Part shown: in pieces, positions 1 through 5,838 of the stretch | Layout of the letters: each line of letters begins with the position of its first letter | How positions within the stretch are numbered: position 1 is the first letter of the stretch | NCBI GenBank assembly: GCA_011375465.1 | Contig: DRZV01000028.1 | Coordinates: forward strand, 1-11,648 | Reading direction: 5' to 3' | DNA length: 11,648 nt | DNA from: Neomoorella mulderi | GTDB taxonomy: Bacteria; Bacillota; DSM-521; Neomoorellales; Neomoorellaceae | Notes under the pieces: generated by a model | Database searches by the model: none | The model's input: the letters and a program-made list of their open reading frames with translations, nothing else | Told to the model about the DNA's origin: nothing | Made by a program: the position numbers and the translations under genes

Positions 1-1
1 C

Positions 2-298
2 TTCAAGGTGAAGGGAAGGGATCTGGAAACGGAGGTAAAGATCAGGCCAGAACAGGCGGTGCTGGGGGATAAGATCCCGGTACCCACCCTGGACGGAGAG
101 GTGCTGGTGAAGGTCCCTCCCGGCAGCAAGGCAGGCACCAGGCTGAGGCTTAAGGGCAAAGGCTTGCCCTCCCCCACCGGAGAAAGGGGAGATCTTTACG
201 TGCGCTTGGTAATAGACATACCGGAGAGCCTCTCCCCCGAGGAGAGGGATCTCTACCGTAAACTTCAAGATCAGAGGAGAGGCAGAGTTGGCCTATGA
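2..298 (+). CDS. cbpA: DnaJ C-terminal domain protein, CbpA-like co-chaperone (3' part only)
   Basis: This is the last 98 residues of a J-domain co-chaperone; the gene begins upstream of the window. The visible part is the second C-terminal beta-sandwich of DnaJ/CbpA proteins: an FKVKGRDLETEV opening, a VPTLDGEVLVKVPPG strand pair, the RLRLKGKGLP segment, then GDLYVRLVIDIPESLSPEE and a short terminal helix. J domain and any zinc finger are out of view. Known role of the family: deliver unfolded clients to DnaK and stimulate its ATPase in the cytoplasm. I favour the zinc-finger-less CbpA type over classical DnaJ because the next gene, overlapping by 4 bp (ATGA), encodes a CbpM-type modulator, the usual CbpA partner. 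The frame is open from base 2; the GTG at 8 is internal, not the start. Confidence 0.9.
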   Translation, partial: FKVKGRDLETEVKIRPEQAVLGDKIPVPTLDGEVLVKVPPGSKAGTRLRLKGKGLPSPTGERGDLYVRLVIDIPESLSPEERDLYRKLQDQRRGRVGL

Positions 299-570
299 AA
301 TTGACCCGCCTTTATAACGACCTTTGGGAAGAGGGAGTCCGTATAGAGGAGTTGGATTTCCACCCCCCAATTTTTACGTTATCTAGAGGCTCTGGGCATC
401 ATCAAAATAGAAACAGGTTGAGCCCCAGGGATTTGACCCGGATATACAAAGCGCTGAGGCTAAGGTGCTGCCTGGGGGTGAACTGGGTGGGAGCAGCCAT
501 CATCGTGGACCTGATGGAACGGGTGGCTGCTTTGGAAGAGCGGATAGAGAGGTTGAGCAGGGGGTGGTAA
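295..570 (+). CDS. cbpM: CbpM-like MerR-type chaperone modulator, with two compensating frameshifts
   Basis: A 91-residue protein whose ends match the CbpM/MerR-like family: an N-terminal region ending EELDFHPP, then LSPRDLTRIYKALRLRCCLGVNWVGAAIIVDLMERV and a short terminal coiled coil (ALEERIERL). CbpM proteins bind and restrain the J domain of CbpA. The middle is wrong in this frame: residues 27-41 read FTLSRGSGHHQNRNR. The +1 frame over the same bases (374-418) reads LRYLEALGIIKIETG, the classic MerR-type recognition segment. Dropping one T from the T5 run (371-375) and adding one base near 417-420 restores HPPI-LRYLEALGIIKIETG-LSPRDL with the same total length. So the gene carries a +1 and a -1 indel that cancel, or the sequence has two errors. 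It starts inside the cbpA stop codon (translational coupling) and ends 1 bp before the clpB start codon. Confidence 0.75.
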   Translation: MKLTRLYNDLWEEGVRIEELDFHPPIFTLSRGSGHHQNRNRLSPRDLTRIYKALRLRCCLGVNWVGAAIIVDLMERVAALEERIERLSRGW

Positions 571-571
571 G

Positions 572-3196
572 GTGAATTTTGAAAATTATACCCAAAAATC
601 CCTAGAAGCCCTCCAACAAGCCCAGAAGATGGCTGCTTCCCAATATCACCAGGAGGTCACTCCAGCCCATCTCCTTTTAGCCCTCCTGGAGCAAGAAGAG
701 GGCCTCGTCCCCCGGATCCTGGACAGGACAGGGGCGTCCAAGGACATATTGAGGAGCGGGGTGAGGGCCTACCTCAGCCGCATACCCCAAGTTAGGGGCT
801 ATGGAGGTCCTCTGCATCTGAGCACAGATTTGGCCAGGGTGCTGTCCAGGGCCGAGGAGGAAGCCCGGGAGTTCAAAGACGAATACGTAAGTGTGGAGCA
901 CCTGCTTCTGGCCCTCCTAGAGGCAGGGGATCGGGAGCTGCAGGAGATATTCCGCCGGGCTGGAGTGGATCGGAATGCCATATTAAAGGCCCTCAGGGAG
1001 ATCAGGGGCTCCCGCCGGGTCACCAGCGACAATCCCGAGGTTACTTATGAAGCTTTGGAGCGCTTTGGCCGGGACCTGACCAAACTGGCCAGGGAAGGGA
1101 AGCTGGATCCGGTGATCGGCAGGGATGAGGAAATCCGCCGGGTCATAGAGATACTCTCCCGCCGCACCAAGAACAACCCGGTGCTCATAGGAGAGCCAGG
1201 GGTAGGCAAGACCGCCATCGTGGAGGGTTTAGCCCAGAGGATTGTGGCCAACGACGTGCCCGAAGGGCTAAAAAACAAAAGGATAATAGCCTTGGACATG
1301 GGAGCCCTGGTGGCGGGGGCCAAATACCGGGGAGAATTCGAGGAGAGGTTAAAGGCGGTTATAAAGGAGGTTCAAGACTCGGCCGGAGAGATAATCCTGT
1401 TCATAGACGAACTCCACACCGTAGTAGGGGCCGGTGCTGCTGAGGGAGCCGTGGATGCCAGCAATATATTGAAACCCATGTTGGCCCGGGGAGAGCTGAG
1501 GGTGATAGGCGCCACCACCATAGATGAATACAGGAAACATATCGAAAAAGATGCCGCCCTGGAGAGGCGCTTCCAGCCGGTCATGGTCCATCCCCCTTCG
1601 GTGGAGGAGACCATATCCATCTTGAGGGGGCTGAAGGAAAAGTACGAAGTACATCACGGAGTGCGCATCAAGGATTCAGCCCTGGTGGCGGCTGCGGTGC
1701 TTTCCGACAGGTATATAACCGACAGGTTTTTGCCCGATAAGGCTATAGACCTGATAGACGAAGCCGCGGCCCGGCTCCGCACCGAGATAGATAGCATGCC
1801 TAGGGAACTGGACGAGGTTACCCGGAAGATCATGCAGCTGGAGATAGAAGCAGCTGCCCTCCGGAAGGAGGAAGACAAGGCTTCACAGGAAAAACTCCGG
1901 GAAATAGAGAGGGAGTTGGAGAAACTAAAGAGGGAAGCGGAGGAATTGAGGGCCCAATGGGAACAGGAGAAAGAAGCCATCTCCAGGGTTCGCCAGCTCA
2001 AAAAGGGGATAGAGGAGACCAGGAAGGAGATAGAAAAGGCGGAGAGGGAATACGATCTGAATCGAGCCGCTGAGCTAAAGTATGGGCGCCTTCTGGAACT
2101 GGAGCGCAGGCTCAAGGAAGAAGAGGAAGCCCTGTCTAAAATCCAAAAGCATCGCCGTCTTTTAAAAGAAGAGGTGGACGAGGAAAATATAGCCCTGACA
2201 GTAAGCCGCTGGACGGGTATACCGGTGAGCAAGATTCTGGAAGGGGAGAAGGGGAAGCTGATCCGCCTTAGGGAGATTTTGCATCAGAGGGTGGTGGATC
2301 AGGAAGAGGCGGTGGAAGCGGTGGCCAACGCTGTGCTGCGGGCTAGAAGCGGCCTGCAGGATCCCAACAGGCCCATAGGCAGCTTCATCTTCTTGGGACC
2401 CACCGGGGTGGGGAAGACGGAGCTGGCCAGGGCTCTGGCAGAGGCCCTCTTCGACGACGAGCGCAATATGATCCGCCTGGATATGTCCGAATATATGGAG
2501 AAACATTCGGTGGCCAGGCTTATAGGAGCCCCGCCGGGGTATGTGGGCTATGAAGAGGGGGGGCAGCTCACCGAAGCTGTACGCCGCCGGCCTTACAGCG
2601 TGGTCCTCTTTGACGAGATAGAAAAGGCCCATCCCGATGTGTTCAACCTTATGCTGCAAATTCTGGATGAAGGGCGCCTGACCGACGGCCAGGGGAGGAC
2701 GGTCAATTTCAAAAATACCATTATAATAATGACCTCGAATATAGGCAGCCAGGAGATCCTGGCCTATCAGGAGAGGGGAGGGGATTTTCAGCTCCTAAAG
2801 GAAAAGGTGATGGGCCTTTTGAGGCTTCACTTCCGCCCGGAGTTTTTGAACCGGATCGACGAGATAATTGTCTTTAAACCCCTCCAAGAGGAACACATAA
2901 AGCAGATAACGATCCTGCAGCTCAAACGTTTGGCCCAGAGGTTTAAACAGGCTACAGAAGGGGAATTAAAATGGGAGGAGAGCGCAGTAAGCTACCTGGC
3001 CAGCAAAGGGTATGACCCCGCCTTCGGGGCTCGCCCCTTGAAGCGGGTCATCCAGAGGGAGGTGGAAACCCCCCTCAGCCGTAAAATAGTGGCTGGCGAG
3101 ATAGGCCCCGGTGACGAGGTTTGGCTCACAGCTGAAGAGGGGCGCCTGGATTTCCGGATCAAAAAGGCTTCTGTGAAGGCAGCCGCTTCTTCGTGA
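572..3196 (+). CDS. clpB: ATP-dependent disaggregase ClpB (Hsp100)
   Basis: An 874-residue cytoplasmic AAA+ hexamer subunit that extracts polypeptides from aggregates with DnaK/DnaJ. Visible in order: two Clp_N repeats (about 1-145); NBD1 with Walker A GEPGVGKT (207-214), Walker B ILFIDE (275-280), pore loop KYRGEFE (251-257) and arginine finger ERRF (331-334); a long charged coiled-coil middle domain (about 405-535) containing the ClpB-typical EYDLNRAAELKYG; NBD2 with Walker A GPTGVGKT (609-616), pore Tyr in GYVGY (656-660), Walker B VVLFDE (677-682), FRPEFLNR (754-761) and sensor-2 GARPLKR (819-825). The long middle domain and the absence of a VGF/IGF ClpP-docking tripeptide separate it from ClpC. 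GTG start at 572, with a G-rich Shine-Dalgarno (AGGGGGTGG) just upstream. Length is normal for the family. It lies between cbpM and hsp20, an all-refolding context. Confidence 0.97.
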   Translation: MNFENYTQKSLEALQQAQKMAASQYHQEVTPAHLLLALLEQEEGLVPRILDRTGASKDILRSGVRAYLSRIPQVRGYGGPLHLSTDLARVLSRAEEEAREFKDEYVSVEHLLLALLEAGDRELQEIFRRAGVDRNAILKALREIRGSRRVTSDNPEVTYEALERFGRDLTKLAREGKLDPVIGRDEEIRRVIEILSRRTKNNPVLIGEPGVGKTAIVEGLAQRIVANDVPEGLKNKRIIALDMGALVAGAKYRGEFEERLKAVIKEVQDSAGEIILFIDELHTVVGAGAAEGAVDASNILKPMLARGELRVIGATTIDEYRKHIEKDAALERRFQPVMVHPPSVEETISILRGLKEKYEVHHGVRIKDSALVAAAVLSDRYITDRFLPDKAIDLIDEAAARLRTEIDSMPRELDEVTRKIMQLEIEAAALRKEEDKASQEKLREIERELEKLKREAEELRAQWEQEKEAISRVRQLKKGIEETRKEIEKAEREYDLNRAAELKYGRLLELERRLKEEEEALSKIQKHRRLLKEEVDEENIALTVSRWTGIPVSKILEGEKGKLIRLREILHQRVVDQEEAVEAVANAVLRARSGLQDPNRPIGSFIFLGPTGVGKTELARALAEALFDDERNMIRLDMSEYMEKHSVARLIGAPPGYVGYEEGGQLTEAVRRRPYSVVLFDEIEKAHPDVFNLMLQILDEGRLTDGQGRTVNFKNTIIIMTSNIGSQEILAYQERGGDFQLLKEKVMGLLRLHFRPEFLNRIDEIIVFKPLQEEHIKQITILQLKRLAQRFKQATEGELKWEESAVSYLASKGYDPAFGARPLKRVIQREVETPLSRKIVAGEIGPGDEVWLTAEEGRLDFRIKKASVKAAASS

Positions 3197-3197
3197 A

Positions 3198-3215
3198 AAG
3201 GGAGCCACAACCCTT
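3198..3215 (+). repeat. Inverted repeat / hairpin, upstream copy before hsp20
   Basis: AAGGGAGCCACAACCCTT starts 1 base after the clpB stop codon. It can fold as a 5-bp stem (AAGGG/CCCTT) with an 8-nt loop AGCCACAA. The core GAGCCACAACC (3202-3212) recurs as its reverse complement after hsp20 at 3715-3725, so the two copies form an inverted repeat around hsp20. It could be an operator, an RNA end structure or the trace of an insertion; the sequence does not decide which. Confidence 0.6.
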
Positions 3216-3248
3216 AATATGGTTAATCTTTAAAAGGAGGGATGATAA

Positions 3249-3707
3249 ATGCCTATAGAGAGGTATCGGGGAGGATTGACCCCCTGGGATCCTTTCAGGG
3301 AGATCGAGGAGTTCCGCCAGAGGATGATGGAATGGTTTCGCCCCCTCTTCCCTGTGGAGAGGAGATGGGAGGTGGACTTTTGGACCCCTGCCATCGAGAT
3401 GGTTGAAGAAAAAGACAAGTACGTGGTCAAGGCCGATCTGCCGGGCATGAAAAAGGAAGACATAGAGGTAAGCGTGACCCAGAATATGTTCACCATAAAA
3501 GGGGAAAGGAAAATAGAAGAACAGAGGAAGGACAAGGGTTACTACTACTGCGAGCGCCGATATGGCAGCTTTGTCCGCTCCATAGCCCTGCCAGGAAGCG
3601 TTGAAGTGGACAAGATAAAGGCCACCTATAAGGATGGGGTGCTCACCGTGGAGCTGCCCAAAGCCGAAGAGGAGAAGGGCAGGAAGATAGACATACAGGT
3701 GGAATAG
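3249..3707 (+). CDS. hsp20: Small heat shock protein, Hsp20/alpha-crystallin family
   Basis: A 152-residue ATP-independent holdase that binds unfolding proteins and passes them to the DnaK/ClpB refolding machinery. The N-terminal arm (1-44) is rich in Arg, Trp and Phe, with DPFREIEEF typical of bacterial class-A Hsp20. The alpha-crystallin domain runs from about 45 to 140: YVVKADLPGMKKEDIEV, then FTIKGER, a GSFVRSIALPGSV segment, and the signature DGVLTVELPK. A C-terminal I-x-I motif (IDI, 147-149), which fits the groove of a neighbouring dimer, is present. Start ATG at 3249 has a very strong ribosome binding site (AAAGGAGGG, about 3233-3241). The gene is flanked on both sides by the hairpin-forming inverted repeats. 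No convincing promoter or ROSE-type thermometer was seen in the 52-bp gap after clpB, so it may be read through from clpB. Confidence 0.97.
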   Translation: MPIERYRGGLTPWDPFREIEEFRQRMMEWFRPLFPVERRWEVDFWTPAIEMVEEKDKYVVKADLPGMKKEDIEVSVTQNMFTIKGERKIEEQRKDKGYYYCERRYGSFVRSIALPGSVEVDKIKATYKDGVLTVELPKAEEEKGRKIDIQVE

Positions 3708-3711
3708 GGTG

Positions 3712-3729
3712 TAAGGTTGTGGCTCCTTA
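3712..3729 (+). repeat. Inverted repeat / hairpin, downstream copy after hsp20
   Basis: TAAGGTTGTGGCTCCTTA begins 4 bases after the hsp20 stop codon. It folds as a 5-bp stem (TAAGG/CCTTA) around the 8-nt loop TTGTGGCT, the exact reverse complement of the loop AGCCACAA of the copy at 3198-3215. GGTTGTGGCTC (3715-3725) is the 11-bp perfect part; the flanking stem bases also match, allowing for one extra G and C in the upstream copy. Confidence 0.6.
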
Positions 3730-3738
3730 ATTTTTTTT
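3712..3738 (+). terminator. Possible weak Rho-independent terminator or attenuator between hsp20 and ctsR
   Basis: The 5-bp hairpin at 3712-3729 is followed by A and then T8 (3731-3738), the layout of an intrinsic terminator. The stem is short and AT-rich with an 8-nt loop, so termination would probably be partial. If it works, ctsR-mcsA-mcsB-clpC would need its own promoter in the next ~35 bases, where I see no good -35/-10 pair. Attenuated read-through is therefore as likely. Confidence 0.35.
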
Positions 3739-3753
3739 AGATTAAGACTTGAC

Positions 3754-3775
3754 TTATGGAGTGGGTTCTCCATGA
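3754..3775 (+). promoter_or_regulatory. Hairpin sequestering the ctsR Shine-Dalgarno and start codon (candidate RNA thermometer)
   Basis: The left arm TTATGGAG (3754-3761) contains the only good Shine-Dalgarno (GGAG, 3758-3761). The right arm CTCCATGA (3768-3775) contains the ATG start of ctsR (3772-3774). They pair over 8 bp (seven Watson-Crick, one G-U) around the loop TGGGTT. In the mRNA both the ribosome binding site and the AUG would be closed at low temperature and opened by heating or by the ribosome. The pairing is read directly from the sequence; the regulatory role is inference. Confidence 0.5.
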
Positions 3776-4242
3776 AGGGAAGAACGCTGGCCGATCAGAT
3801 AGAGGATTATATAAAATGGCTGCTGGACGTCAGTGCAGGAATGGTGGAAGTTCAACGTCAGGAACTGGCGGAGCGCTTCACCTGCGTGCCTTCCCAGGTG
3901 ACCTACGTCCTCAGCACCCGTTTTACCATAGAGCGGGGTTACCTGGTGGAGAGCCGGAGGGGTGGAGGAGGGTATGTGCGCATCGTCCGGCTGCCCTTGG
4001 ATAGCAAAGAGAGGCTCCGGGAATGGCTTCACAGGGCCGTTGGTGATGGGCTGTCCCCTTCTTCTTCCATGGATCTTCTGGAAAAGTTAAGGGAAGAGGG
4101 TTTTTTGACGCCTAGGGAAAAGCTGTTTTTGGAGGCGGTCCTGAGCCAGACATTTTCCCTGGACCAGACTACAGGGGATAGGCTGAGGGCCGCCATGTTA
4201 AAAGCGGTGGTTTTGAGCCTTTTACGGTCTGATCTGAGTTGA
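3772..4242 (+). CDS. ctsR: Transcriptional repressor CtsR
   Basis: A 156-residue dimeric winged-helix repressor of the Firmicutes clp heat shock regulon. The N-terminal DNA-binding domain (1-75) has ELAERFTCVPSQVTYVLSTRF (31-51) as helix-turn-helix and SRRGGGGYVRIV (61-72) as the wing; the four glycines (64-67) are the heat-sensing loop described for CtsR, and the adjacent arginines are phosphorylation and DNA-contact sites in Bacillus studies. The C-terminal helical domain (about 80-156) carries dimerisation and McsB-contact surfaces in homologues. ATG at 3772 is supported by alignment of LADQIEDYIKWLLD with the family N-terminus; no upstream in-frame start exists. It leads the mcsA-mcsB-clpC genes, the standard arrangement, and its start sits in a hairpin. 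A lone CtsR-like half site (CTTGACT, 3748-3754) lies just upstream. Confidence 0.97.
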   Translation: MKGRTLADQIEDYIKWLLDVSAGMVEVQRQELAERFTCVPSQVTYVLSTRFTIERGYLVESRRGGGGYVRIVRLPLDSKERLREWLHRAVGDGLSPSSSMDLLEKLREEGFLTPREKLFLEAVLSQTFSLDQTTGDRLRAAMLKAVVLSLLRSDLS

Positions 4243-4254
4243 GGAGGTGAAACC

Positions 4255-4764
4255 ATGCTGTGCCAACGTTGCCAGCAAAAACCAGCTACAGTCCACGTAA
4301 CCAAGATTATAAACGGTCAGAAGTCCGAGCTGTACTTGTGCCAGGATTGCGCTAAAGAACTGGAACCCCAACTGAGCTTCTCCTTAGCCAAATTCCTTTC
4401 CAGCCTCTTGGATCAGATTTCTGAACCCAGCAGGGGTGAGCCTATGGGTGAGCGCGTTTGTAAGAAATGCGGCCTTACTTTCCAACAATTTCAAAAGATA
4501 GGCAGGTTGGGTTGTCCCGCCTGCTACCGCCATTTGGCCTCCCAATTGGACCCCCTCATCAGGCGAACCCAAAGGGCTTCCCGGCATCGGGGCAAGGTTC
4601 CCCGTAAGCTGGAAAACAGGAAGAGGGTACGCCTGGAAATAGAGAGGCTTAGGGATAAATTACAGCAGTTAATAGCCAAAGAGGAATACGAAAAGGCTGC
4701 GGACGTAAGGGATAGAATCCGCTACTTGGAGGATTGCCTCCGGCGGCAGGGGTGCAATTTATGA
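4255..4764 (+). CDS. mcsA: McsA, zinc-binding UVR-domain activator of McsB
   Basis: A 169-residue adaptor that activates the arginine kinase McsB and ties it to CtsR and ClpC. Cysteine pairs suited to zinc binding: C3/C6 with C29/C32 (CQRC...CQDC) and C69/C72 with C87/C90 (CKKC...CPAC). The C-terminal UVR domain (about 132-166) reads LEIERLRDKLQQLIAKEEY followed by EKAADVRDRIRYLE, the motif also present in UvrB, UvrC and the ClpC middle domain. The zinc half resembles the classic McsA N-terminus (PATVHVTKIINGQ). Start ATG at 4255 follows GAGGAGGTG with good spacing, 12 bp after ctsR. The stop codon overlaps the mcsB start (ATGA, 4761-4764), indicating coupled, near-equimolar translation of the two partners. 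Confidence 0.96.
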   Translation: MLCQRCQQKPATVHVTKIINGQKSELYLCQDCAKELEPQLSFSLAKFLSSLLDQISEPSRGEPMGERVCKKCGLTFQQFQKIGRLGCPACYRHLASQLDPLIRRTQRASRHRGKVPRKLENRKRVRLEIERLRDKLQQLIAKEEYEKAADVRDRIRYLEDCLRRQGCNL

Positions 4765-5816
4765 GGCTTAACTGGCAACGGGAAAGCAGGTGGATGGAGG
4801 GAGAGGGCCCCCATAGCGATGTGGTTGTCTCCAGCCGTATCCGGCTGGCCCGAAATTTAAGCCACCTGCCTTTTCCTGGGTTTATGACTCCCTCCCAAGA
4901 AGAGGAAATGATAAGGTTAGCAGAAAGTGCCATCCAGCGGGACCGGGTGACGAATGTGGCGGGCAAGCTGGAATTGATACCTTTATGGGAATTGACAGAA
5001 TTGGAAAAACAGCTACTGGTGGAAAAACACCTGATCAGCCCTGAGCTGGCCAGGGCCAGGGGGAAAAAGGCCGTTATCTTGAGCGAGGACGAGGCCTTCA
5101 GCATTATGATCAATGAGGAAGACCACCTGAGGATCCAGTGCCTTCTGCCGGCCCTCCGCCTGGAGGAGGGATGGGAAAAGAGCGACGCCCTGGACGATGC
5201 CTTGGGGGAGGAGCTGGACTACGCCTTCAACGAAGAGAAAGGGTATCTCACCGCTTGCCCCACCAATGTGGGAACGGGGTTACGGGCTTCCACCATGGTC
5301 CATTTGCCTGGCCTCATGCTGACCAGACAGGCGGGGGAGGTGCTCACCGCCCTCACCAAGATCGGCATAGCTGTAAGGGGCCTTTACGGAGAGGGCACTG
5401 AGGCTCAAGGAAATTTTTTTCAGATATCCAACCAGATATCCTTGGGCTTGAGCGAAGAGGAGATAATAAAAAATCTATCCGCCGCTGCTTTGCGCCTGGC
5501 GGATCAGGAAAGGCAGGCCAGGGAACTCTTGAAGCAGCAGAGGCCCTATTTTCTAGAGGATAGGGTAGGCCGGGCTTACGGCATTTTGGCCCATGGCTAC
5601 ATTTTAAGCTCCCAAGAAGCCCTACAGCTCCTTTCCGATTTGCGCCTGGGGGTGGCCACGGGATTCTTGCCCTTGACTTTGGGGAAAATTAACCAGCTCA
5701 TGGTTAAAATTCAGCCTTCTTATTTGCAACTGCTATACGGGAGGGAAATGAATCCCTGGGAAAGGGATGTATGTAGAGCCAGACTGGTCAGGGAGTTCTT
5801 AAAGGAAGCGGCTTAG
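4761..5816 (+). CDS. mcsB: McsB, protein arginine kinase
   Basis: Phosphorylates arginine side chains of unfolded proteins and CtsR with ATP, marking them for ClpCP. I set the start at ATG 4761 (351 residues). A longer frame from TTG 4734 would add 9 residues read from the mcsA coding end, has no fitting ribosome site, and is less consistent with the family N-terminus; ATG 4761 follows CAGGGGTG and overlaps the mcsA stop by 4 bp. Phosphagen-kinase-fold features: SDVVVSSRIRLARN (19-32), the catalytic loop TACPTNVGTGLRAS with Cys166, the HLPGL segment after it, and EGTEAQGNFFQISNQ (221-235). The C-terminal RDVCRA (335-340) fits the RDxxRA phosphoarginine-binding allosteric motif of McsB. Full length and apparently active. 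Confidence 0.96.
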   Translation: MRLNWQRESRWMEGEGPHSDVVVSSRIRLARNLSHLPFPGFMTPSQEEEMIRLAESAIQRDRVTNVAGKLELIPLWELTELEKQLLVEKHLISPELARARGKKAVILSEDEAFSIMINEEDHLRIQCLLPALRLEEGWEKSDALDDALGEELDYAFNEEKGYLTACPTNVGTGLRASTMVHLPGLMLTRQAGEVLTALTKIGIAVRGLYGEGTEAQGNFFQISNQISLGLSEEEIIKNLSAAALRLADQERQARELLKQQRPYFLEDRVGRAYGILAHGYILSSQEALQLLSDLRLGVATGFLPLTLGKINQLMVKIQPSYLQLLYGREMNPWERDVCRARLVREFLKEAA

Positions 5817-5838
5817 AATTTTTGGAGGTGAAGAGTCT

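Noticed and set aside
374..421. Programmed ribosomal frameshifting in cbpM (+1 then -1) as the explanation for the split MerR segment.
   Set aside because: It would need two opposite programmed shifts within 45 bases of a tiny gene with no matching slippery heptamer or stimulatory structure; compensating indels or errors are simpler.
432..438. TTTGACC inside cbpM, an exact CtsR half-site heptad.
   Set aside because: It lies within coding sequence (DLTR codons) and no second heptad sits at the required 3-bp spacing.
1654..2659. Long antisense open frames inside clpB (192 and 165 codons), and similar ones inside clpC (7143-7733).
   Set aside because: They mirror the strong, biased coding strand, have low-complexity Ser/Leu/Arg-rich translations with no family resemblance, and lack ribosome binding sites.
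3215..3220. TAATAT as a -10 box for a private hsp20 promoter.
   Set aside because: No acceptable -35 hexamer lies 16-18 bp upstream (the sequence there is around TCGTGA at the clpB end).
3198..3729. hsp20 with flanking inverted repeats as an insertion sequence.
   Set aside because: No transposase or target-site duplication is visible, and the repeats are only 16-18 bp, with Hsp20 the only coding content.
3749..3754. TTGACT as a -35 box for a ctsR promoter.
   Set aside because: It is only 17 bp before the start codon, leaving no room for a -10 box and leader, and no -10-like sequence follows.
3756..4004. An 82-codon frame starting at ATG 3756 overlapping ctsR.
   Set aside because: It is out of frame with the clearly conserved CtsR protein and its translation has no family features.
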